Below are positions 1 to 8,500 of a stretch of DNA of 15,626 nucleotides, piece by piece. The stretch lies in assembly GCA_900547645.1 (NCBI GenBank), contig URHP01000031.1, forward strand, positions 1-15,626, read 5' to 3'. The notes beneath the pieces are model-generated. The model worked only from the letters and a program-made list of their open reading frames with translations. It was not told where the DNA came from and did no database searches. The position numbers and the translations under genes were made by a program. Source of the stretch: an uncultured Eubacteriales bacterium (GTDB lineage: Bacteria; Bacillota; Clostridia; Christensenellales; Borkfalkiaceae). Every line of letters starts with the position of its first letter. The first letter of the stretch is position 1.

Positions 1-47
1 CTACACAAGGCTATTCGTCGGCAGCGTCAGATGTGTATAAGAGACAG
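1..47. other. Nextera sequencing adapter with i5 index (artefact)
   Basis: This is not genomic DNA. In order it holds the last six bases of the Illumina P5 arm (ctacac), an 8-base index (aaggctat), the 14-base Nextera read-1 primer part, and the 19-base Tn5 mosaic end finishing in gagacag at position 47. Conceptual translation through it creates the false peptides LSLIHI (minus strand) and MYKRQ (plus strand), which are familiar contaminants of protein databases. Any open reading frame entering this stretch must be cut at 48. Confidence 0.98.
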
Positions 48-392
48 GTACAAGAGAGCCGTGCGCTTATCGCCGATGGCGGTAAAAGAGCGCTGCGTGC
101 GGGAGAGCAACAGATCGCTCCCCACAATGAACGCACCGCCCAGCAAAAAGCCGATCGTCACCGTAAGATAGGCGGGGAGCGGTCCTTCCGCCTCGATGGC
201 GGGCAGAAGCAGGGAGAAGAAGCTCGCCGCGATCATGATGCCCGCGGAGGCCCCGAGGAGCACGGTGAGAACGCCCTCTTTGGGGCGTTTGGATAAAAAG
301 ACGCACGCCGCGCCGAGCGTCGTCATCGCATACATGACGAGGGAGGCGAGCAGCGCCTGAAGCCAAGCCTCCAGAGAAAAAAACCATTGCAT
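48..392 (-). CDS. ZIP-family metal transporter, N-terminal fragment
   Basis: This is an inner-membrane protein of the ZIP (ZupT/GufA-like) divalent metal transporter family, which moves zinc or related ions into the cytoplasm. Only the first 115 residues remain, against roughly 250-270 in complete members, because the adapter interrupts the gene. Three hydrophobic segments are visible, at about residues 10-33, 41-65 and 75-100. The run around residues 43-67 (LLGASAGIMIAASFFSLLLP) is typical of ZIP TM2. The metal-binding HNxPE-type motifs of TM4 and TM5 lie in the missing part, so activity cannot be judged. The start at 392 is preferred over an upstream in-frame ATG because GGGAG lies eight bases before it and the protein then begins at the hydrophobic region. 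A run of seven T residues codes for the Phe-Phe near the start. The gene diverges from the 573 gene; no convincing promoter was found for it. Confidence 0.85.
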
Positions 393-515
393 TCGTACGA
401 CTCCCGTTTGCCCGGAAAGGGCAGTCGCTCCATCGTATGCGTAAAGCGCCCCGCCGCGTTCCGCGCGCGTCCGCGTCCGCACGCGATTTTTTTCACGGAA
501 ATTTCACCGGGCGTC

Positions 516-544
516 TTGACAAGCCGAAAAAGCCGTATTATAAT
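516..544 (+). promoter_or_regulatory. Perfect consensus sigma-A/sigma-70 promoter
   Basis: TTGACA at 516-521 and TATAAT at 539-544 are separated by exactly 17 bp, so both hexamers and the spacing are consensus. Transcription would begin near 551, giving a leader of about 20 nt to the ATG at 573. The only gene directly behind it is the small membrane protein 573..1034. This suggests strong, largely constitutive expression unless a repressor acts here; no operator was recognised. Confidence 0.92.
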
Positions 545-572
545 AGAGAAAAGCAGTTTGGGGGGAAATACA

Positions 573-1034
573 ATGGTTGCATTGGGCGTTATCACGCTGA
601 TCCTGTTGGTATTCGCGCTCATCTTTTACGCGTATCTTGCCAACTATTCCGAGCATGACGTCTCCTTTTTTATGAGCGTCAGCCTGATCCTGCTCGTCAT
701 GAACCTCTGCACGAATGCAAGCGGTTCGTTCGGGCTTTCCTGGCTCTACCTCGCCGTAGCGGTGCTCTTTCTCGGGCTCGGCTTTGCGGTGGACGCGCAC
801 GAATCGGTCGAATTTTACAAATCGATCGGTCCCTGGTTCAAATCGACATTCTCCGACGTGACGCTTTTAGGCTGGAAAGCGCTCTCGCTGGTGATCTTCC
901 CCGCCGGGATCGCATGCTATTTTGCCATGTACAACGGCAAGCCCGCGCTTGCGCGCACCTGCGGAAAGTGCGGGATCTGGGGGCTTCTGCTGTGGGCGGT
1001 CCTGCTTTGGGCGATTTTGGGACTTGCGCTTTGA
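573..1034 (+). CDS. Small polytopic membrane protein, unknown function
   Basis: I do not recognise this 153-residue protein. It is strongly hydrophobic, with likely membrane segments at about residues 3-23, 33-50, 54-74, 105-123 and 133-153. A soluble stretch at about 75-104 holds acidic and aromatic residues (DAHESVEFYKS). A CGKCG motif lies just before the last segment and could bind a metal or form a disulfide, but this is a guess. The ATG at 573 is chosen over longer in-frame extensions because it lies about 28 bases downstream of the -10 element and directly after a G-rich ribosome site (GGGGGGA, then seven bases). The extension would also start upstream of the promoter. It is transcribed alone and ends at a strong terminator. 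Confidence 0.8.
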   Translation: MVALGVITLILLVFALIFYAYLANYSEHDVSFFMSVSLILLVMNLCTNASGSFGLSWLYLAVAVLFLGLGFAVDAHESVEFYKSIGPWFKSTFSDVTLLGWKALSLVIFPAGIACYFAMYNGKPALARTCGKCGIWGLLLWAVLLWAILGLAL

Positions 1035-1083
1035 GAGAGATTTTTTTCCGGCGCCAAAACCGCCGGATCCATTCTCCGATCTG

Positions 1084-1127
1084 AAAAAAGACTGCGTTCG
1101 GGCAATTGCCCGAACGCAGTCTTTTTT
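1084..1127. terminator. Bidirectional intrinsic terminator, perfect palindrome
   Basis: The segment is a perfect 44-base palindrome: six A residues, a GC-rich arm (GACTGCGTTCGGGC), a central AATT, the exact complementary arm, and six T residues. It lies 50 bases after the stop codon of the 573 gene and would terminate that transcript. Because of its symmetry it also works on the opposite strand, as a backstop for the long minus-strand operon. Confidence 0.93.
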
Positions 1128-1241
1128 AACCTTTCACCGTCATCCGAAGGGAGCGCGTCAGCGCGACGTGAGCCCCGTGACATCCGTAGTTCCGAGGAAC
1201 AAAGCGACGAGCCCCTCTAAAGGGGAACATTGCCCAAACTT
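1128..1241. other. Non-coding spacer, possible decayed intergenic repeat
   Basis: This spacer between the two terminators holds no credible gene. It contains short inverted elements (GCGCGTCAGCGCGAC around 1155-1169, and CCCCT/AGGGG at 1212-1225 with a CTAA loop). Its style resembles the small structured intergenic repeats common in gut Clostridia. No second copy was found in the window, so the repeat call is only a suggestion. Confidence 0.25.
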
Positions 1242-1283
1242 AAAGGGCAGCCCTGAAACAAATTTCAGGGCTGCCCTTTTTTT
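1242..1283. terminator. Intrinsic terminator at operon convergence
   Basis: A 17-bp perfect stem (arms 1242-1258 and 1263-1279, core GGGCAGCCCTG) with loop CAAA is followed on the plus strand by a run of T residues to 1283. On the minus strand the hairpin is followed by TTTAAGTTT, a weaker U-tract. It lies 45 bases beyond the stop codon of the 1347-aa gene, so it is the likely end of the seven-gene minus-strand operon while also stopping plus-strand read-through. Confidence 0.88.
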
Positions 1284-1328
1284 GTTATCATTCGCGGTTG
1301 GCGTTTACCGCTCTGTACTTGGCAGCGC

Positions 1329-4300
1329 TTATTCGGAAACCAATGTATTATCGATCAGCTGACCGGGACCGGAATATGTAAGCTCAGTCTGTGCGCCGTC
1401 CTTATCATAGCAAGCCACATTCGCTGCCACCTTTACAACAATATCTGTTCCATCATAGATCGGTACCGGTGATCCTGCTGTACAAATATGAGATCCATTC
1501 GAATTGGCGCCCATATGCATCGCACTTTCTTCGATCGTCACGGAGCAAGTTGAGCCTTCCAAATAGACACAGTGCCATCCCGTAGAAGTAATATCAACAT
1601 TTATCAGCGTCGCCGTTGAAGCACCAAGCACTTGAACGCCGCCAATCACCGTGATGTCTTCGATCAAAACATTCTTGGCATTAGAAGTCACAAAAACAGG
1701 ATACGAAGTATTCACGGTATCGGAAAGCGTAATCGTTCCGTTTTTCAGAATAATATCGTTCGCAGCCAAACCAAATACGGCATTATCGCCGCCGTTCGTA
1801 ACCGTTACAGTATGTCCGCCCAAATCGATCGTTACATCCGGAACAGTGATATAAGTATCAACCTTACCAAGCACGGAACCCGTGTGCACGAGGTCGATAT
1901 TCTCTTCCAATACGATCGTACCGCCCTCTTCCACGGTTGCAAGCGCAATCTTAAAAGCCGACTGATTGTTTACACGCGCGATCTTCTGCTCTGCGTCCTC
2001 TGTGTTCGTATAATTTACACCCACAAGAAAGACTTGAGTATTATTGTTATACGCAAACAGATCTTTGCAAGCGCCGTTGACCGTGATCCGATCTTCCGTT
2101 GTCGTGGAAATATTGTAGACGATCAGCGCGCCGCGCTCGAGCGTGCTGCCTTCGGGGACGGGAATTTCAGCAGGCTTATCATTGCTCATCCATACCTGCA
2201 GATTACCAACGATGCCCGCGGCAAAGGTCTCCCCCTGAATGCGTTCCGCTTCGTTCAGACAGTTTTGTACAAGACCTGCATCATACAGCGTACCGACGAT
2301 CCCGCCGCCGTCGTTTCCGCCGTCGATCGTGCCGCTGTTGCTGCACCCGATGACTTGGATCGGCGCCTTTGTCTGATAATCGGCGACCGCGCCGCTATAA
2401 CGGATCCACCCGACGATCCCGCCCGTTCCGTACGCCGCCGTGTTTGTATTGACGATATTCGCCGTGTTCACACAGTCTGTAACGGCGCCGTAATTCTGCT
2501 GTTCGCCGACGATACCGCCGATCGACGCGCCGTTGCCCGCCACCACTCCGCTGTTGGTACAATCCGAAACGTATGCAGAGCTAAGTCCGACGATTCCGCC
2601 CGCCCCCATACAGGCAGCCGTGATCGTCCCCGTATTCGTGCAGTTCGTGATATGCATTGCCTGCGATTCATCCGCATAAATGCCGGTATAGTACGCCGCA
2701 CCGACGATTCCGCCGACATTGCCGCTGGTTACGCTTGTTGCCGTAATCGACGCATGGTTGTTACAATTTTCGATCGTACCCGAGACGGTCATTCTGCCGA
2801 CGATCCCGCCGTTCCCGCGCACCGCCGTCACGCTTCCGCTTTCTACCGTAACGCCGGACACCGTCGCGCCGTTGATCATCAGTCCCGCGACAGCTCCCAC
2901 GCATTCGCCATCCGTAACGTTGACAGACACATTTGCAAGCGTCAGATCTTTCACGACGCCGCCGTTCAGTACGCCGATCAAGCCAAAAGCATTGTCATCC
3001 CCGTATGCGCCGCTGAATGTCAGATTGGAAACGGTCTTTCCGTTTCCGTCGAATGTACCGCTGAACGACTTTCCGCCTTCTGCAAGCCCGCTGCCGCTGC
3101 GCATTCCCTGCCCGATGGGCGTCCAGGAAGTGCCGGACAGATCGATGTCGGCCTCCAGAACAATATCGCAGACAATGTTCCCGCTCACCTTACCGAGATC
3201 GGCAAGCGCCGCCGCCGTCCAGACGTGCAGGACATCGTTCCGCCCGACGTCGCCAAGATCGCCCGTAAAATCAGACTTCTCGTCTCCGCCGAGGAAATGA
3301 ACCCCTTCGTACCAGACGCATTCCGCGTCTTCCCTGAACAAACGATTGATGGAATAGACGTCCGTTCCGATCGCAAAAATTTCATACCCGCTTTCATTTT
3401 CGATCGTCACATCCTGCGCGATTCTGCCGTCTTCCAACGCCCAATTGGAATTCGTGCTCTTTGTTGCCCAATCGTAGTAGGATACCGGGAATTCTCCCTT
3501 ACATACAAGCTGCAAGCCTGCTCCGAGCGTTACGTTCAGCGCGTTTGTCGCGTCGACTTCCGCGTAGTCTCCTTGACTGGGGTTGACTCCGTACCCGTGA
3601 GAATGCAGCGTGACCGCAGAACCGGAAGGATTGATCCCGTTTGCAGGACGCGTACCGAGTTCTGCTTCCCCGTTGCATTCGATCGTTCCGCCGATCAGAT
3701 TCAGCGTTCCCATCTTGGCGTCGATCCCCGCATACAGGCCCTTCACATAGGCGTTCCCTGCCATGGTAAGCGTTGCGGCATTGGGAACATAGATCCCCGT
3801 TCCGTCATGGCTGATCACGGAAGCATTCCCGGAAAGTTCGATCGTCATGGTGCCGTTCGTATTGTTGCCGTCCAGTCCGTAGAGGTATGCTTCGATTCCG
3901 GCATCATCCGTCATGACAATGCGCGCACCCGTTCCGAGGACCGGTCCGGACGGAACGACCATCTGCGCCGAATCCTTCATTAAGACGGCCGATTTCGTGC
4001 GGACGCGCATGGCGTCTGCGCCCTCCTGATCCTGTTCCCCGTCGTTCAGAATATAATTCGTGTTTCCTGCAAAGGTGACTTCCGCCGCCTGCTCGGCAAG
4101 CATCCCGCAAATCTGATAGGACGCCGCATTGGAAAAGTCAATGGAGATCTCGCAGTCCGTAAACGTGACCTGAGCACCGTTGAAGTGCATCGCCTGCGAC
4201 TGCGGTGTCTCGTCATTTACGGCATCGTTGTCATAGTCGATATCGAAAGAAGTATTTTCAAATACGGCACCCCCCCCCGAAACAACGACTGCGCTCATGG

Positions 4301-5372
4301 CGGCAGCATCGGCAGAAGCAACAAGCCCGTTTGCCCGAACGGACGAATCTGTCATGATAAGGGTGGCGCCCTGAACATTGAGCGCCGTTTTACCGGTCGC
4401 CTGTACGGCCACGTTTTCCAATGCGACCTGTCCCTGCGAACGCGTACGTGCCGCGAGGCCGTTCTGTGCCCCGACCGTCACGCCGTTTTCAATGGTCAGA
4501 TTCCGCAGGGTGACATTCTGAGGAAGAGCGAGCGGCGCATCGTCGGACGTGGTAAGCAGCGCATCCCCATATCCTTCTATCACGACCGATTTCCCGGAAA
4601 GCGCATCGAAAGCATTGGCATCCAATTCATGCACGCCGTCCCCTGCAGAAAGAACGACTTCCGCTTCTTCGCTCTCCGCAGCCGCTTCGATCGCCTCGGT
4701 CAGCGTTCCGTAATCATTTCCGTCAAAATTAGCATTCCCCGTGAAGGCATTCGCCTGAACGGCGCGCACGACAAGGGTGATCTCGCTGTTGACGCTCGGC
4801 GCAGCGCCCCATGCAAGACCGATATGGAAGGAAAGTTCCGCGATCTGCCCCTGCGCTGTTCCCGCCGTCACCCAGCCGCCGACGCCTTCGGTCTGCGTCA
4901 GGAAATAAGAAGAACCCGTGCCGTTCATGACGCCGCCGTCAAAGGTATAGATGGAAGCGTTGCCGTCCAGCGAGAGATAGGCGACATACTTCATGGCGAC
5001 CGTACTCGCGTTCTCAACGGTGAGCGTGAAATCGGCGGTCGTGCCCTGCGCAAGCGTCATGGTGATCTGCTCCCCGTTGACCGCCGCGCTGCCGTAGCCG
5101 TTTTCAAGCGTGATCGCGTTCTCCGAAGCGTTGCCGTCGCCCTGCGCGTTATCCGCAACGGACGTTGCGTCCGAATCCGCTTCCCCGCGGTAAGACATGG
5201 AATCGAGCGTCAGTGCGGACGAAATGCTGATCTCGCCGCTTTGCACGTTGAAAGAATATTCCTGCGAGCTTGTAAACGCCGCAACCGTTGCGCCGACAAT
5301 GAGCGCGCCGCAGCACCCGATGGTGAGCGCGGACATGACGATCGCTTTCGTTTTCCCCGTCTTCCCTTTCAT
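1329..5372 (-). CDS. Giant SipW-type surface protein, TasA-like module plus beta-helix and GLUG repeats
   Basis: This 1347-residue protein is probably exported and cell-surface or fibre-associated. Residues 1-33 are a SipW-cognate signal: KGKTGKTK, a hydrophobic core, then GATVAAF near the cleavage site, followed by SGEISI. A TasA-like beta-sandwich module runs to about residue 208 and ends in the QANAFTG junction also found in its neighbour. Residues about 230-700 have right-handed beta-helix character, with short strands and repeated VTL, NxT and GGT turns. About 790-1060 is an array of GLUG-like repeats (GGIVG, CTNTGTI, CSNSGTI). The C-terminus returns to beta-helix. There is no sortase motif or C-terminal membrane anchor. 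The ATG at 5372 follows GAGGAG by eight bases; the longer in-frame extension lacks a ribosome site and would place charged sequence before the signal. Nine consecutive G residues lie in frame at codons 365-368. A role as adhesin or fibre decoration is inferred. Confidence 0.85.
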   Translation of the reverse strand: MKGKTGKTKAIVMSALTIGCCGALIVGATVAAFTSSQEYSFNVQSGEISISSALTLDSMSYRGEADSDATSVADNAQGDGNASENAITLENGYGSAAVNGEQITMTLAQGTTADFTLTVENASTVAMKYVAYLSLDGNASIYTFDGGVMNGTGSSYFLTQTEGVGGWVTAGTAQGQIAELSFHIGLAWGAAPSVNSEITLVVRAVQANAFTGNANFDGNDYGTLTEAIEAAAESEEAEVVLSAGDGVHELDANAFDALSGKSVVIEGYGDALLTTSDDAPLALPQNVTLRNLTIENGVTVGAQNGLAARTRSQGQVALENVAVQATGKTALNVQGATLIMTDSSVRANGLVASADAAAMSAVVVSGGGAVFENTSFDIDYDNDAVNDETPQSQAMHFNGAQVTFTDCEISIDFSNAASYQICGMLAEQAAEVTFAGNTNYILNDGEQDQEGADAMRVRTKSAVLMKDSAQMVVPSGPVLGTGARIVMTDDAGIEAYLYGLDGNNTNGTMTIELSGNASVISHDGTGIYVPNAATLTMAGNAYVKGLYAGIDAKMGTLNLIGGTIECNGEAELGTRPANGINPSGSAVTLHSHGYGVNPSQGDYAEVDATNALNVTLGAGLQLVCKGEFPVSYYDWATKSTNSNWALEDGRIAQDVTIENESGYEIFAIGTDVYSINRLFREDAECVWYEGVHFLGGDEKSDFTGDLGDVGRNDVLHVWTAAALADLGKVSGNIVCDIVLEADIDLSGTSWTPIGQGMRSGSGLAEGGKSFSGTFDGNGKTVSNLTFSGAYGDDNAFGLIGVLNGGVVKDLTLANVSVNVTDGECVGAVAGLMINGATVSGVTVESGSVTAVRGNGGIVGRMTVSGTIENCNNHASITATSVTSGNVGGIVGAAYYTGIYADESQAMHITNCTNTGTITAACMGAGGIVGLSSAYVSDCTNSGVVAGNGASIGGIVGEQQNYGAVTDCVNTANIVNTNTAAYGTGGIVGWIRYSGAVADYQTKAPIQVIGCSNSGTIDGGNDGGGIVGTLYDAGLVQNCLNEAERIQGETFAAGIVGNLQVWMSNDKPAEIPVPEGSTLERGALIVYNISTTTEDRITVNGACKDLFAYNNNTQVFLVGVNYTNTEDAEQKIARVNNQSAFKIALATVEEGGTIVLEENIDLVHTGSVLGKVDTYITVPDVTIDLGGHTVTVTNGGDNAVFGLAANDIILKNGTITLSDTVNTSYPVFVTSNAKNVLIEDITVIGGVQVLGASTATLINVDITSTGWHCVYLEGSTCSVTIEESAMHMGANSNGSHICTAGSPVPIYDGTDIVVKVAANVACYDKDGAQTELTYSGPGQLIDNTLVSE
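4270..4278 (-). repeat. In-frame poly-G tract (9 G), candidate translational phase switch
   Basis: Nine consecutive C residues on the plus strand (G on the coding strand) encode Ser365-Gly366-Gly367-Gly368 of the 1347-aa protein. Loss of one G reads into another frame with a stop after residue 384. Gain of one G gives a stop after residue 371. Both outcomes would leave an exported stub of the TasA-like module and a few beta-helix turns. Since the gene is last in the operon, a frameshift would have no polar effect. Slippage is inferred from tract length. Confidence 0.75.
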
Positions 5373-5403
5373 ATAGCTCTTCTCCTCACTTGAATTTTGC
5401 TTT

Positions 5404-5469
5404 GGACGGGACAGAGCGCTCCTGCGCGCCCCTTCCCGATCTGCCCGTCCGCGGTTTTCCGCGGACGGG
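5404..5469 (-). other. Intergenic hairpin with a competing alternative arm
   Basis: In the 173-base gap before the 1347-aa gene, 5459-5469 and 5444-5454 form a perfect 11-bp GC-rich stem (core CCGTCCGCGG) with a four-base loop. On the minus-strand transcript no U-tract follows, so it is not an ordinary terminator in the operon direction. A third element at 5404-5410 (CCCGTCC on the minus strand) repeats the first arm and could pair with the second arm instead, giving two mutually exclusive folds shortly upstream of the ribosome site. On the plus strand the hairpin is followed by ATTTTGTTT and could act as a weak antisense terminator. It may stabilise mRNA ends or tune expression of the downstream gene. 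Confidence 0.55.
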
Positions 5470-5545
5470 ATTTTGTTTCTGACCATATGCCCCCGATCAA
5501 GGGGATTCATTTGTCGCCTTCGGCTCCTTTGAATGGCGCAAAGCC

Positions 5546-8500
5546 TTACGCCTGTTCTTCGGAAGCGGGAACGACCTGCCAGCCGCCTTCGACTTCAGAC
5601 AGTTCGAATCCTTCCGCAAGGTACGCGTTGACAAAATCGGAAGTAAACGTGCCGCCTGCGATCTCAATGGCGGGAGCATCCGCCGCAACGGTGAATCTGA
5701 GCGTAACGTCAAACGTACCCGTGCATCCGGCTTCGACCTTCCAGACCGTCTTGGACTGCCAGTCTTCCCACATATTCTGAGCGCCGTATTCGATCTTTCC
5801 GGAAACTTTGCCCGTGAAATCGGACGCAAAGACCACGGAAACACCGTCTTCATAAGTCGTGCTCATTCCATACCAAAGGTCAAAAGCAACCCCTGCCGGA
5901 TTCGTACTGCTTGCGATGATCTGCGTGTTGCCCTTGATCGTCGTCGTGCCGCAGTTGCTGGAAACAACATACTGCATATTCGGATCATCGGATGCATCCA
6001 GCACCATGTCCTGCAACGTCAGATCATTGTACTTCTGAATGAGGATATATCCCTCCGTAGCCTCGCTCTTGACCGAACCGTTCATCATGACAACGGTGGA
6101 GCCCTTCAGAAGCTGGAACAAATTGGTCTCCGTACCCGCAGAACCGACGGTGGGATCGACGACAACAAACGTCTTGCCCGCGAAATCGATGACGATGTTC
6201 TGTCCCGCAGAAACCTTAACGCCGCTGCCATAGACGGTATCCTCTGCGGCAATGAACGTGATCGTCTTCTGCGTGTTATCGGTGGGAACGTCGGCAACCG
6301 CATATGCAAGCGAAGAATATGCCATATTGTCCATCATCACCGTCATGCCGGCAGCCGCCGCTTCCTCGGGCGTACCCACATAGTAGGTACCGTCAACTTC
6401 CCATGCGACATAGCCTTCACCAAGGAAGCTCTCGGCGGGATTTTCCGTTGTGCTGTTGGCGGGATTGTAGTTAACAAACGCGCCGCCCGTAACATTAAAC
6501 GTCGATTGACTGTTGTCAACTTTATTTAAAATCCACGTTCTATTATCATACGATCCGATTGCAGAGAAAGTACCGCCCTGGATATTCGCCGTTGCCTTGT
6601 TGTCGATTTGAACCGCCGTCAGCCCACACACATATGTGCCACCCGTGATAGTGAGCGTAGGACTGGGATAAGCGGGTTGCGTAGAACCGAGTCTGAACAG
6701 GTAGCCGAGTTCAGAATCTTCGCTCTGTATCATGCTGCCGTTGCCAATCGTAAATACAACATTGTTGTAAATATCGATCAAGCCGTCCTGATTGAAATAC
6801 ATGGTATAGCCGTTCAAATCAATGTTGACCGTGCGCTTCGGCATAAGCGGTCCCTGAAAGCGCAAGGTATCGTTGACCGTGATGTCGTTGCCGAGCGTAA
6901 GATCCAAATTGGAAGTAATGGTGAGGGGCTGCATCAGAAGCACTTCAATGCCGGCTTTCGTAAATTCACTGAGCTGTGCAAGCGTATATGCGTATGCAAC
7001 CGTATCTTTGAACGTGCCGCCCGTGATCGTATAGGTCACTTCCTCGGCATACTGATAGTCACCCGGCGTTCCGACATAGCCGATGATATTGCCTTCAAAC
7101 GTGCCGCCGTTGACTTTCGTCAAACCAAGCGCAGACGAATCAGCCCCATATCCGCCGCTGAGGATCGCATACGCACTGTTCGTAAATTGACCGTCATTGA
7201 TCGTGAGATCGTTCCAATTCTGAACTGCCGCCTGAGATGCGTTGGTAAATGTACCGCCGTTGATCGTCATTACGCCATATTCATCGTTCTTGACCACATT
7301 CACACCGCCGCTGAACGTCCCGCCGCTGATAATCATGGTAGACATGTATTCGGGCTTCTGCGCGGGAGTGCTGAAATAACCGTTTTCAATCAGGCTGGAA
7401 TAACCGTCATTCATCACAACGGAACCGCTGTTCAGATACGCCGTGCCTCTGTTGATGAGCGCGTAATAGCTGTTTCCGCCGTTTCCATAAGGTTCGTAAG
7501 TACCCGCCGCAAGGCTTCTTGTCAGTGTGCCGCCCTCAAGATAGAATGTTGCGCCGGCATTGTTGAAGAGCGCCGTCTTGGCATGCGTCAACGCATCGAC
7601 CACGGCACCCGTACCGATGGTCAGCGTACCGTTATTGACGATAGTATCAGCGCCCTCTGCGGTAAGCGAGCTGCTCGTAACCGTTGCCGTGGCTTCGGCA
7701 CCGACCGTCAGCGCAGAACCGTTCTTGTTCATGACCTTACTGTTGGAAAGCGTAAGCGTGCCGCCATTGAGGGTGATTGCACCGTTTTCCACCATGGAAT
7801 TGACGATGGTGACGTTTGCGTTGGTCGCCGTGACGGAGCCCTTGAAGGTGACGCCGTCGAACATTGCCGTGCCGCCCTCGGCCTCGGTCGCCGCGTTGGA
7901 GAACGCCATGAGCGACATGGTGGAGATGCCTGCGGTCTGATCGTCGGAGATGGTCACGCTGCCGTTGATGGTCGCGTCCTCGATGCTCGCGTTGGAGGTA
8001 GCCACGACGTTGCCTTCGACGGTGACGTCTTTGAGCGTGACGTTTGCGGGGATGTAAAGCGTGCCGTTATCCGCAGCCTCGATGGTGGTGAGCGATTCGC
8101 CCGCACCAACAACGGCAAGCGGCTTGTCGCCGAGCTGCGCAGCTTCTTCCTGCGTCAGCCAGGTCGTATTCACGTTTCTGCCAAGGGAAATCGTTTCGTT
8201 GTTTGCCGCCTGCGCCATGGCTTCGGCAAGCGTTTCGTACGTCGTATCGCCCGCGGAAATGGTGCCCGTGTAAGCGTTCGCCTGCAGCGCTTCCAGAACG
8301 ACCGTCATGGAAACGGACTGCGGCTCGGTCACGCCCTCGCCTTCGGCGGGATCGAACACTTCAAGCGCACTCCAGGGAAGGCTGATCTCGAACGCGAGCG
8401 TCGCGTCCTCTTCGGGGATCGCCTGCCCCGCTTCCACCGTCTGCCAATCGAGCAGGGAGACTTCGTCGTCCTCCAGCGACTTGTTCACGCCGTCCACGGA

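Noticed and set aside
377..383. Seven-A run in the start of the ZIP gene as a slippage site
   Set aside because: Short A/T runs of this length are common here and it encodes ordinary Phe-Phe; no evidence of switching.
560..565. Six-G run in the ribosome site of the 573 gene as a third phase-variable tract
   Set aside because: Six bases is too short to expect frequent slippage; it is simply a G-rich ribosome site.
1632..3983. Long plus-strand open frame (783 codons) opposite the 1347-aa gene
   Set aside because: It is antisense to a gene with a signal peptide, ribosome site and recognisable repeats; its translation is rich in Arg, His and Cys with no domain. Biased codon use of the real gene keeps this frame open.
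1329..5372. GLUG and beta-helix repeats as a CRISPR-like or tandem DNA repeat array
   Set aside because: The repeats are at protein level only; the DNA units vary in sequence and spacing, with no conserved direct repeats.
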